A stretch of DNA of 39,334 bases from the NCBI GenBank assembly GCA_031290625.1, contig JAITND010000016.1, positions 1 through 39,334 of the forward strand, written 5' to 3'. Source of the stretch: Endomicrobium sp. (GTDB lineage Bacteria > Elusimicrobiota > Endomicrobiia > Endomicrobiales > Endomicrobiaceae). This document shows positions 16,641 through 24,986 of this stretch, piece by piece. The first letter of the stretch is position 1. Every line of letters begins with the position of its first letter. The translations under genes and the position numbers were made by a program. The notes under the pieces were generated by a model. The model worked only from the letters and a program-made list of their open reading frames with translations, was not told the origin of the DNA and made no database searches.

Positions 16641-17974
16641 TTTTTTATGTAACCTTTTTTCATCATAGTTTCGGTTATTGCTCTGCTTCTTTTTATTATC
16701 TCTTTCGCATCGCTATAAATTTTATCGTAACTTAATTTTTTGGCGGCTATTTTTTCTTTTACCGCTTTTACGCCTATAGCGGCCGCTATTTTTGGAAATA
16801 TTTCCCAATCGTCCATCGTTGGAAGGATTTTGTTAGGTCTTATTTTATTGTCAGGTATACATGAAGCGAGCTCTATTGCCGCGGTTATGCACATTGCGTC
16901 GGTAATTGAGGAAGCTCTTACGTCTAACGCTCCTCTAAAAACACCGGGGAAACCCAAAGAATTGTTAACTTGATTTTCAAAATCGCTTCTGCCTGTGGCA
17001 ACAACGGCAGCGCCCGCGTCTTTAGCATCCCAAGGCCAGATTTCAGGCGTTGGATTGGCGCAAGTAAAAACTATAGGATTTTTAGCCATAGCTTTTATCC
17101 ATTCTTTCTTTATCACTCCGGGTCCTGGAGCGGATAAAGCTATAACAACATCAGCATTTTCCATCGCTTCTTTAGCTCCGCCTCTAATGTCGCTCGCATT
17201 TGTTATTGACGCAATATTGCGCTGTTGTTTGCACGACTCTAAATCTTGGCGATCTTTGTGAAGCGTCCCTTTTATGTCAACCATAACTATATTCGCAGGA
17301 TTTGCTCCATAAAGCGTCAAAAGTTTTGATATACAAATATTTGCAGCGCCCGCCCCTATCATTGCTATCTTTATTTTGTTTACTTTTTTACCAACAACTT
17401 TTAATGCGTTGATAAACCCTGCAAGCGTAACTAAAGCGGTTCCTTGTTGGTCGTCATGCCACACAGGTATTTTGCATTCTTTTCTTAAGGTATCCAATAC
17501 GGAAAAACATTTAGGTTGGGAAATATCTTCTAAGTTTACTCCGCCAAAAGACGGCTGCAATATTTTAACCGTTCGTATTATTTCTTTCTCGTCTTTAGTG
17601 TCAAGACATATAGGGAAAGCGTCCACGCCGCCAAGATACTTGTATAAAAGAGCCTTTCCTTCCATAACAGGAAGTCCTGCTTCGGAACCAATGTCGCCTA
17701 GTCCAAGCACTCTTGTGCCATCGCTTACAACCGCCACAGTATTCCACTTATTTGTATATTCGTAGACAAGTTCTGGATCTTTGCTAATGTCAGCGCATAC
17801 GGCCGCCACGCCGGGGCTATACCATATTGAAAAGTCGTTTAAAGTTTCAACTCCGCACTTTGGAACAACTTCTATTTTTCCGCGGTAAAAAGGATGCAGT
17901 TTTCTTGCAAGTTTTGCCGGCTCTTGAGCAGCCTTCAAAAGCATAACTTCATTAACTTTTGTTCGTTTTTTCAT
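16628..17974 (-). CDS. maeB: NAD(P)-dependent malic enzyme
   Basis: This enzyme decarboxylates malate oxidatively to pyruvate. The catalytic N-domain shows WYSPGVAAVC, SDGTRVLGLGDIG and EGKALLYKYLGG, with KILQPSFGGVNLEDI and WHDDQQGTA for metal binding. The Rossmann domain reads MIGAGAANICISKL. It lacks the phosphotransacetylase-like C-terminal extension of long MaeB proteins. I choose ATG at 17974 (MKKRTKVNEV), preceded by GGGAAAG; the ORF start at 18046 lies in the promoter. That gives 448 residues. A TTGACG/TATAAT promoter lies just upstream. Cofactor preference cannot be read reliably. The symbol is tentative. Confidence 0.92.
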   Translation of the reverse strand: MKKRTKVNEVMLLKAAQEPAKLARKLHPFYRGKIEVVPKCGVETLNDFSIWYSPGVAAVCADISKDPELVYEYTNKWNTVAVVSDGTRVLGLGDIGSEAGLPVMEGKALLYKYLGGVDAFPICLDTKDEKEIIRTVKILQPSFGGVNLEDISQPKCFSVLDTLRKECKIPVWHDDQQGTALVTLAGFINALKVVGKKVNKIKIAMIGAGAANICISKLLTLYGANPANIVMVDIKGTLHKDRQDLESCKQQRNIASITNASDIRGGAKEAMENADVVIALSAPGPGVIKKEWIKAMAKNPIVFTCANPTPEIWPWDAKDAGAAVVATGRSDFENQVNNSLGFPGVFRGALDVRASSITDAMCITAAIELASCIPDNKIRPNKILPTMDDWEIFPKIAAAIGVKAVKEKIAAKKLSYDKIYSDAKEIIKRSRAITETMMKKGYIKKCEK

Positions 17975-18016
17975 ATATCTTTCCCGCAAATTATATAATC
18001 CAATAATTACGCGAGT

Positions 18017-18046
18017 ATTATATATCTTTAGACACTTGACCGTCAA
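18017..18046 (-). promoter_or_regulatory. Sigma70-type promoter for the malic enzyme-fumarase-lipid A gene run
   Basis: On the minus strand TTGACG (18041-18046) and TATAAT (18017-18022) are separated by 18 bases. This is an almost consensus housekeeping promoter, placed about 40 bases before the malic enzyme ATG and just after the hairpin terminator at 18063-18101. The closely spaced genes downstream, to about 1.4 kb, could be read from it, with internal promoters also possible. Confidence 0.75.
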
Positions 18047-18062
18047 ACAACTAAAAAAGCAA

Positions 18063-18101
18063 AAACCCGGGCGGCAAGAAATTTTCTTGCCGCCCGGGTT
18101 T
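18063..18101 (-). terminator. Strong intrinsic terminator hairpin after the broken two-gene unit
   Basis: A perfect 19-base inverted repeat with a GC core (CCCGGGCGGCAAG paired with its complement) is followed on the minus strand by TTTTTGCTTTTTTAG. It starts 16 bases after the restored stop of the upstream broken gene. Such a GC-rich stem stands out in this AT-rich DNA. It also insulates the promoter at 18017-18046. Confidence 0.9.
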
Positions 18102-18116
18102 GAAATGCGCTTCTAA

Positions 18117-18960
18117 TTACGCTGCAGCTGACGCCGCTCTTGCACTGTTGCGTATGCCTGTTAAAGCGTCTACTCTTTAGTTTAGCGTCTCTCATCATAG
18201 GCATCAATGTTTCCAATTTATCAGACAGCACTCTCTTACCCCTTTTATTATCCTTACTTTCCAACGCTGTTTTTAATTTACTTATATCTATATCTCCAAA
18301 CAACTTGCCGGCAGGAACCATATTTTGCTCTTCTCCTTTAAAGACATCTACAAAAACATGAGACTTTACGCCTACAGTCATATCGGTTATCTCGCGTTGT
18401 ATGCCGTCAAAATCGCGAGCATTTATCATCCCAGCCACTTCGCGCTTATCTCTAACTACCATTAGAACGCTTGCAACAATTCTTATCAACTCTAAGACTT
18501 CGTTAAATTCGTTTTCTTTTAAAGCTCCTTGCGCAAACTGTTCAAGAACTTCTTTATACGTATTAAAAGCTGCTTACGCTATATTAGCCTCGTCGGGAAG
18601 TTCTCCTTCTCCCAGCTTAAGGAAACTCTTCATTTCGCCGATATTTCTAAAATAACACAATGCTTTTAGCAAAGCGATTTGCATTTCGCCGGGTTTAGTA
18701 AAACCTTCGCCTAATTTCCCAACCAGCCTTCTTCCTGTTCTCTGCACGCCTATGCTCCTATCTATTTTCGCCTCAATAGGAAGAATGTCTTTAAAGGCTT
18801 GGTCTTTGATTCTTGCCAAATTGCCTCTTGCGCCAGCAAGGTTATTCTCGTCAAAATATCTATCGTCCGCCAGTCGATCTATAGTAATATTCCGATCTTC
18901 GTCAGAAATAACTCCGGGAGCGGTCTCTTGTTTTAAAATATCTTGCAACCTTTTAATCAT
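18117..18960 (-). pseudogene. Unidentified soluble protein of about 280 residues, broken by nonsense and frameshift
   Basis: I do not recognise this protein. Two ORFs of the track (18574-18960 and 18043-18489) are one reading frame cut by a single in-frame TAA at 18574-18576, between LPDEANIA and AAFNTYKEVLEQF. Near the end the frame appears to shift once more: after MMRDAKL the frame giving RVDALTGIRNSARAASAAA stops at 18117-18119, whereas the listed ORF runs into the terminator. The restored product is mostly helical, charged, and has no signal peptide or membrane segment. Its ATG overlaps the stop of the upstream gene (ATGA), so the two were one operon closed by the terminator. No catalytic motif is visible. 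Confidence 0.65.
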
Positions 18961-19264
18961 AACATCGTAATTTTTTCTACTTTGAAATCGTTAAACATTA
19001 CTACAAGCAGCTTTTTAGCCAATTTCTTAAACTCGTCTAAATTGATAAAATCCGGAGCCATTGGATTATTTTCAAAAATAAGTTTGCTGATAGCCGCCAT
19101 ATCCCATTTAAATTCTTTTGCAACCAATTCAAGTCTCTTCTTTTCATCCGCTTACCGTAGGCTGTGAACAATGATGCAGTTACAACGACGGCTATGCTCT
19201 TTAAAAAAACGTTATTTTTCCAATATGTTTCAAAATACTCTGCAATTTTTGACTTTAGGTTCAT
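18957..19264 (-). pseudogene. Unidentified small protein with N-terminal membrane segment, frameshifted
   Basis: ATG at 19264 follows GGGGGA. The first 37 residues, MNLKSKIAEYFETYW then a hydrophobic VFLKSIAVVVTASLFTAYG, look like a membrane anchor or signal sequence. One base seems lost near 19150. In the shifted frame the protein continues ADEKKRLELVAKEFKW and INLDEFKKLAKKLL to TGA at 18957-18959, giving about 101 residues. The listed ORF 19037-19264 follows the wrong frame after the lesion. It overlaps the next gene by four bases and shares its fate. No known family is recognised. Confidence 0.6.
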
Positions 19265-19309
19265 GAAAAATCCCCCGTTAGTCTTTATTTCATTGTAAAA
19301 AACAAAAAA

Positions 19310-19333
19310 CTCGGCGCAGATTTAAACGCCGAG
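19310..19333 (-). terminator. Intrinsic terminator hairpin
   Basis: CTCGGCG pairs with CGCCGAG around a ten-base loop. On the minus strand it is followed by TTTTTTGTTTTTTAC, and on the plus strand by ATTTTTATTTTTC, so it could work both ways. It lies 11 bases after the stop of the unidentified membrane protein gene and most likely ends that transcript. Confidence 0.8.
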
Positions 19334-19344
19334 ATTTTTATTTT

Positions 19345-19872
19345 TCAACCCAAACAAAAATACATGTCCGCCGCAAGCTTTTTGCGTCTTAGAGCAAAAA
19401 TAAATATTATAAACAACAACAATATAACTTCATGCGCTAAAAACTTCGGAATTATTTTGTAATTCATATACAGTCTAAAAAACTCTACAGTTGACATAAA
19501 AGCGCAACAAGCTTTGTCTGAAACAAATATAATTATTTTTTTCGCATTAGAAAGAGAATTGACGCTTATTGCCGATACCGAATTATTATATCCAGTATTT
19601 TTTGGCTTTTTTTCTGATTTTCCTCTAGAAGGAGCGCTAATATCTGCGGTTTGAATTGAAAATAAAAATTTTTGAATATCTTTTAGAAGTTTACGGGAAA
19701 GTATTATTATAGAGTCATTGCAACACTTAAACAGATTTGAAACAACGTTATGACCGGGAGGATTAACAACAAAAACAAGACTACCTTTGCCGATGTTAAT
19801 AGCGCTTAAAGAAAAACCGTTCACGCTCATACAGCCAAGAATAAGAAACGCACATATTTTCTTTTGACGCAA
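19345..19872 (-). CDS. Unidentified exported protein with C-terminal membrane anchor
   Basis: This 175-residue protein is not recognised. It starts with a signal-peptide-like segment (KKICAFLILGCMSVNGFSLSA), has a polar serine/lysine-rich middle (residues 75-110), and ends with a strong hydrophobic helix (VILLLFIIFIFAL) followed by RRKK and a short tail. That layout of signal, helix and basic cluster resembles C-terminally anchored surface proteins, including the general form of PEP-CTERM-type sorting tails, but no PEP motif is present. The start codon appears to be TTG at 19872 with AAGGAA upstream. It is flanked by its own terminator and non-coding DNA, so it is probably a single-gene unit. 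It could also be a decayed remnant. Confidence 0.5.
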   Translation of the reverse strand: MRQKKICAFLILGCMSVNGFSLSAINIGKGSLVFVVNPPGHNVVSNLFKCCNDSIIILSRKLLKDIQKFLFSIQTADISAPSRGKSEKKPKNTGYNNSVSAISVNSLSNAKKIIIFVSDKACCAFMSTVEFFRLYMNYKIIPKFLAHEVILLLFIIFIFALRRKKLAADMYFCLG

Positions 19873-19915
19873 GAAAATTCCTTAAATTCCCCAAAGTTGA
19901 ACAAATTCCTTTTGA

Positions 19916-20029
19916 CGCTCACCTCAGCTCCTTAAAGCTTATTATGAAAGCGCGGCTTGGAACATCAACAAAAAAGAAATAGACATATTCGGACAGTCAA
20001 AAAAAAAATCGGACGAGACGATAAAATAA
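19916..20029 (+). pseudogene. Possible plus-strand coding remnant
   Basis: A 37-codon plus-strand frame between TGA and TAA reads SPQLLKAYYESAAWNINKKE then IDIFGQSKKKSDETIK. It looks protein-like, as a C-terminal tail would, but has no start codon and no ribosome site. I cannot name a family. The rest of this 235-base gap (19873-20106) shows no gene. If real, it is the only plus-strand coding trace in the window. Confidence 0.25.
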
Positions 20030-20106
20030 TATACAACGCGAGCAAGAAAAAACTTATCCGTATTGTATATTACTAATTTGCAAAAGTCAAAAATAAATTT
20101 TTAAAG

Positions 20107-23100
20107 TTATAAATCTTTTTCCTTCAACTGCGCGTCAGTATAATCCGCCATTCTTTTATCAGGCCTGCCTACGCTTTTACGAAAGAAGCGTCTAATTTTA
20201 TCCATATACTCAAATATTGACGGGATCACTACCAACGTAAGTATTGTAGAGCTTATTACTCCGCCGATAACGACAATACCCATACCTCTTCTAAAATGAC
20301 CTACTTCGCTAAGACCCAAAGCAGTAGGAAGCATTCCCGCAATAAGAGCAAAAGAAGTCATAAGTATAGGGCGAAATCTTATGGTTCCAGCTTTTATTAT
20401 TGAATCGTCTATATCCAACCCCGCTCTCATTTGTTGTTGAGCATAGTCAACCAAAAGAATAGAATTCTTTGCCACAATACCAAGCAACATTATCATGCCT
20501 ATCATTGTAAACATGTCTATAGGCTGGCCAGATATCAACAAGGCAATAATCCCGCCGATAATTGCAAGAGGAAGAGCCGTCATAATTGTAAAAGGCGTTA
20601 TTACAGACTCATATAAACTTGCAAGAACCATAAATATGAACACTATTGAAAGAGCGCCGGCTATTATTATGCTCTTAAACATATCTTTCATATCTTCGGC
20701 ATGACCCGATAAATTCAAAACTATATTTTTATATTTATCAGAATTTTGAGGGTCGGACTTCAATTCGTTAAATATCATTACCGCGTCTTTTTGTATTTCA
20801 CCTATTGCTCCGCCTGAAGCGACGTTTCCTTCAATAGTAACATAACGAGTTCTGTCTCTTCTAAATATCTGCGTCGGACCTGCCGACAACTTTGTATAAG
20901 CTACATTTTTAAGCCTTATAAGTTTATTATTAACATTATTTACATATATAGAGTCAAAACTCTCGGCGATATCTTTTTCGCTATCTTCGTATTGAACTCT
21001 TATATCGTACTCAAGACCATGCTCTCTGTACTTGCCAGCTAAAGCTCCATCAATCATAGCCCTTACTTCGCTTCCTATAATCACGGAACTTACGCCGTAC
21101 TTTTCCATTTTCTTGGTATCCAGCTCAATACGGACTTCAGGTTTTCCGGGCTTATAATTGGAATGTATGTCAACAAACTTCGGAATACTTCTATATCTCT
21201 TAATAAGCTGTTGCGCCGCGCCATACAATACGTCAATATCTGCGCCTCTAAGCTCAACTACAAACTCGCTGCTGTTTCCTCCGCCAAGCGACTGCCTTAC
21301 TATTGAAATTTCAAGTTCATTACCGTACTTATCGTTTAGCGCTTTTCTCAAATAATCTTTCATTTCTGAAGTAGTGCGCGTTCTCTTAACAGAACTTTCT
21401 AACTTTTCTTTTTCGCCAAACAACTTTGTAATAAAGGCGCTCTTAGATTCATTTGGAATCATTTTGACATAAATACTTGCCTGATTAGAGAGGTTAGAAA
21501 ACATATCGCCTCCCCCTATGGTTGAAGAAACAAGCTCAATATCGGAATCGCTCATAATTATATCTTCTATATCTCTGGCATATTTATCCATTTGATCCAA
21601 TGAAGTTCCCGGTTCTGCGGTTAAGTTAACATTAAACTCGCCCCATTCTGAAGCAGGCATAAATGTTGTCTTAATATACTTTTTTGCTATGCCTATAGTG
21701 GAAATAAAAACAACCAAAGAAATAACTAATGTCGCAAATTTCCAACTTAATATAAAATGTCTTTGTTTACCAGCCAATTTAACAGGAATATTTAACACAT
21801 CTTTTTTGACTATAAACGTTATAAGAACCTTATATATATTTTCACAAAAAGCAAAGACTGAGTTAAACCAATCCACAGTAATTCGTCTGAAAATTTTTAC
21901 AACAAAGTCGCTAATCTTTTTGAATTTTGACTTTTTGTCGTCTTTAGCTTTATCGTGGTCAGGAATAATATAAGCTGAAAGCATAGGAGCTATTGTTAAA
22001 GCGTCTATAACAGAAATAATCATTGCAAATACTACGGTTAATCCGAATTCTTTAAAAAACCTTCCCATTATTCCGCTTAAAAAAGCAACTGGCAAGAACA
22101 CAGCTATAACTGTGCTTGTTGTGGCTATAACGGCCAAAGTAACTTCATTAGTACCGTCAATTGCCGACTTTATTGGGTTTGATCCTTGTTCATAATGCCT
22201 AAAAATATTTTCGCGGACAACAATAGCATCGTCAATCAGTAAACCTACGGCAAGAGATAAAGACATTAAAGAAAGCACATTCAAGCTAAAACCGGAAGCA
22301 TACATAAACACAAAAGAGCCTATCAAGCTATTGGGCAAAGACAAAGCCGTTATAAGAGTAGAACGCCAGCTTCCCAAAAAGAAATAAACCACAACTATTG
22401 CAAGAAAAATGCCTTCTATTATTGTAGACCTTACGTCTTCAATATTCATTCTTACGCCGCGCGCTTGGTCGGAAATAAGCGTAAGCTTAGGACTGCCGTT
22501 ATATTTTTTATATTTTTCGTTGGCTTGAGCTATTTCTTTTATTATTCCATCGGAGACAGCTACATCGTTTCCTTTAGCCTGTCTGTAAACCGCAAGCAAG
22601 AGAGACGGTTGATATATTATCTCGCCGTTTTCTTTGGTATCAAGCCTTGCTCTTGAAACTTCCGAAACTACACCGTCGTCAATTTTTGCAACGTCTTTCA
22701 CGACAACAGGCTTATCGTTGCCCATGAAATTTACTACTACATTGTTTATCTGCTCTACAGACTTAAACTCGCCCATAGTTCTAAAAGATATTTCTTTACT
22801 ACCTCTATTTACTCTTCCTGCCGGGATATTTAAAGCGTTAGACTTAATTCTAGCAGCCAAAGCGGTAAGAGTCAGCTCATGTTCTTTAAGTTTTCTCCTG
22901 TCGGCGTTTATATGAATTTCTCTTTTGGAACCGCCTATTATATTTACCTGAGAAACTCCCGAAACCTGCGCTAAATCTTTTGAAACTATATCATCTGCAA
23001 AATCATACAATTCTTTCGGACTCATGCTTTCGGATTTCAAGCTCAACATTACTATAGGCATTGAGTTCATATCCGCTTTTATTATCAAAGGATCGTCTAT

Positions 23101-23466
23101 ATTTTCGGGCAAATCATTTCTTATCCGCCCTATTTTATCTCTTACCTCTTGAGCCGCGACATCTGGATTTTTTGTAAGTTCAAACTCGCCGATAACTACT
23201 GAAACGTTATCTTGATTTATGGAATAAGAATGTTTAAGACCAGCTACTCCGCTCAAAGCGTCTTCAACAGGCTTTGTAACAATCTGCTCAATTTCTGCAA
23301 CGCCCGCTCCCTTATAAGTTGTAACTATAATCACGTAAGGAAATTCAACATCAGGAAACATTCTTACGCTTAGCTTGCTCGAAGAAACAAGCCCTAAAAT
23401 AATAAGCGTTATAAGTAAAGCGAAAATAAAAGTCGGACGTTTAATTGATAATCTTGCCAAATTCAT
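20107..23466 (-). CDS. RND efflux transporter, HAE1/AcrB-like inner-membrane pump
   Basis: This 1119-residue pump has twelve transmembrane helices and two large periplasmic loops. The N-terminus NLARLSIKRPTFIFALLITL and PDVEFPYVIIVTTYKGAG are typical. The proton relay is present: the Asp-Asp pair in GLLIDDAIVVRENI (TM4) and the lysine in GIVAKNSILLVDY (TM10), as well as RFRPILMTSFALIAGMLPTAL. It exports hydrophobic or amphiphilic compounds using the proton gradient. A TolC-like gene lies 38 bases upstream, but no periplasmic adaptor gene lies on either side. It is somewhat longer than AcrB (1049). Substrates cannot be inferred. Confidence 0.93.
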   Translation of the reverse strand: MNLARLSIKRPTFIFALLITLIILGLVSSSKLSVRMFPDVEFPYVIIVTTYKGAGVAEIEQIVTKPVEDALSGVAGLKHSYSINQDNVSVVIGEFELTKNPDVAAQEVRDKIGRIRNDLPENIDDPLIIKADMNSMPIVMLSLKSESMSPKELYDFADDIVSKDLAQVSGVSQVNIIGGSKREIHINADRRKLKEHELTLTALAARIKSNALNIPAGRVNRGSKEISFRTMGEFKSVEQINNVVVNFMGNDKPVVVKDVAKIDDGVVSEVSRARLDTKENGEIIYQPSLLLAVYRQAKGNDVAVSDGIIKEIAQANEKYKKYNGSPKLTLISDQARGVRMNIEDVRSTIIEGIFLAIVVVYFFLGSWRSTLITALSLPNSLIGSFVFMYASGFSLNVLSLMSLSLAVGLLIDDAIVVRENIFRHYEQGSNPIKSAIDGTNEVTLAVIATTSTVIAVFLPVAFLSGIMGRFFKEFGLTVVFAMIISVIDALTIAPMLSAYIIPDHDKAKDDKKSKFKKISDFVVKIFRRITVDWFNSVFAFCENIYKVLITFIVKKDVLNIPVKLAGKQRHFILSWKFATLVISLVVFISTIGIAKKYIKTTFMPASEWGEFNVNLTAEPGTSLDQMDKYARDIEDIIMSDSDIELVSSTIGGGDMFSNLSNQASIYVKMIPNESKSAFITKLFGEKEKLESSVKRTRTTSEMKDYLRKALNDKYGNELEISIVRQSLGGGNSSEFVVELRGADIDVLYGAAQQLIKRYRSIPKFVDIHSNYKPGKPEVRIELDTKKMEKYGVSSVIIGSEVRAMIDGALAGKYREHGLEYDIRVQYEDSEKDIAESFDSIYVNNVNNKLIRLKNVAYTKLSAGPTQIFRRDRTRYVTIEGNVASGGAIGEIQKDAVMIFNELKSDPQNSDKYKNIVLNLSGHAEDMKDMFKSIIIAGALSIVFIFMVLASLYESVITPFTIMTALPLAIIGGIIALLISGQPIDMFTMIGMIMLLGIVAKNSILLVDYAQQQMRAGLDIDDSIIKAGTIRFRPILMTSFALIAGMLPTALGLSEVGHFRRGMGIVVIGGVISSTILTLVVIPSIFEYMDKIRRFFRKSVGRPDKRMADYTDAQLKEKDL

Positions 23467-23504
23467 AACTTTCTACCTTCTACCTTGTATTCTTTCTTTT
23501 CAAA

Positions 23505-24950
23505 TTAAAAAACTTCGTTAACGCCGCTGTAAAAAGCTTTTGCTTGTTCATTTATTTGAATAAGCTCCAGTATGCCTTTAAAAACATTAAGAGCGGCGCC
23601 GTCTAAATCTTCTTCGCTCTGCAAAAGCATATATGTAGTAGTTCTTCCTTTTTTTAAAAGATTTCTGTCTTCTTCGTAACGCTGCTTTTGTATTTTTTCA
23701 ACTTCAACGGCAAGGTCCATCCTTATTCTCGCATTGTTCCAATTGTCAATCAACTGAATCCAATCGTCGTTTTCTTTTACAACTGCGCTTTCAGCCGCCG
23801 TCTGGGCAGAAACTTTTGCAGCTTCATAGCCTTTATCTATAGCTTTTCTAAGTTTAAAGTCCAACGGCAGAGTATATTTCAAACCTAAGGAATAGGACGG
23901 TCTGTCGCCGTTTTTTACATGATCAAAAGATTTGCCTGAAGATTGTTCAACGCCGTTAACGGAATATTTACCTTCTAAAATCAACTCAGCTCCTCGGCTT
24001 CTTTGAGACGCTTCATGGTCATACAAAGCGGTATTTATGTCTTCCAAAGCCGCAAGAACGTCAGCCCTTGCGCCTTTCTTTGTAAGAGTCCCGTCAATTT
24101 TAAACGAATTACCCTTATCTTCAAACTTCTCAACGTCATACCTTACTCTATCGTCTTTAATATTTAAGAACTGGTTAAACGTTCTGTTGGCTCTATTTTC
24201 GTCTTCATAAGCAAGTTTTAAATTCAATTCGCCAGACTTTACCGCCGCCTGCGACTGAAGCAAATCGGATCTCTCGACCAAATCCATATTGTATCTTCTT
24301 TGATTCCAGTCCAAAAGCCTTCTTTTTCTGTCAAACGATACTTTTCTAAAATCTATTACAGTTCTTGCATAGGACAAGTTCCAATAAGATATTTTCGCAT
24401 CTAATAAAAGTTTTTGTTTTTTATATTCCAATAAATACAAGGCTGATTTTGCGCTTGCTTTTTGTTTGGCAAGGATTGCTTTTGTAGAGCCGCCGTTTAT
24501 ATCTTTCCACAGAGACTGCTGCACTCCGACAAAAGGAGCGATATCGCTTACGTTATAGCGAGTCTCGCCGAGCGCCGCGCCAGAAACATAATCATAAGTC
24601 CCATAAATTCCTTCAATTCCTAAAGAAAATTGCGTTCCGGTTGCAAATTGTTTATTTAGAGACGCGTCGTACTTCCAATTTGACGCTTCGTTAAGTTTGG
24701 CAAGTTGATTATAAGGTCTGCCGCTTTTATCATCGCTGTAACTTACGTCCGCGCTAAGGGAATATGCGTACACCCTTTCTATATCGGCAAGTTTGCCTTT
24801 TACCGCGTCAATACTTGCTTGAATGGATTTCAAACCGCTATTATTTTTAGCAACCATATTCAGATAGCCGTCAATTGTTAACATCTCTCCGTAAGCAAAA
24901 CTTGCAGCAAAACAAAATGTAAAAACAAACAAGAATCTAAACTTCTTCAT
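23505..24950 (-). CDS. TolC-family outer membrane efflux protein
   Basis: This 481-residue protein has a signal peptide (FRLFVFTFCFAASFAYG region, cleaved near residue 21) and two long helical repeats with alternating beta segments, as in OEP/TolC proteins. Examples are AKQKASAKSALYLLEYKKQK and ERSDLLQSQAAVKSGELNLK. It should form the trimeric outer-membrane and periplasmic tunnel for the downstream RND pump. It starts 36 bases after rlmD ends. A membrane fusion protein is expected in the operon but absent. The call rests on helical pattern, signal peptide and neighbour. Confidence 0.85.
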   Translation of the reverse strand: MKKFRFLFVFTFCFAASFAYGEMLTIDGYLNMVAKNNSGLKSIQASIDAVKGKLADIERVYAYSLSADVSYSDDKSGRPYNQLAKLNEASNWKYDASLNKQFATGTQFSLGIEGIYGTYDYVSGAALGETRYNVSDIAPFVGVQQSLWKDINGGSTKAILAKQKASAKSALYLLEYKKQKLLLDAKISYWNLSYARTVIDFRKVSFDRKRRLLDWNQRRYNMDLVERSDLLQSQAAVKSGELNLKLAYEDENRANRTFNQFLNIKDDRVRYDVEKFEDKGNSFKIDGTLTKKGARADVLAALEDINTALYDHEASQRSRGAELILEGKYSVNGVEQSSGKSFDHVKNGDRPSYSLGLKYTLPLDFKLRKAIDKGYEAAKVSAQTAAESAVVKENDDWIQLIDNWNNARIRMDLAVEVEKIQKQRYEEDRNLLKKGRTTTYMLLQSEEDLDGAALNVFKGILELIQINEQAKAFYSGVNEVF

Positions 24951-24986
24951 AAAAAAATTTCTCCAATAATTATCTTGCGCTCTTAG

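Noticed and set aside
18043-18489. ORF end reading through the terminator hairpin (tail FLAARVFAFLVV)
   Set aside because: The tail translates the terminator stem; a one-base shift gives a natural stop at 18117-18119, just before the hairpin.
19861-19912. Repeated CTTTTGACGC on the plus strand as a possible operator or element end
   Set aside because: Only a ten-base match, not part of a longer direct or inverted repeat, and one copy lies in the coding start of the exported protein.
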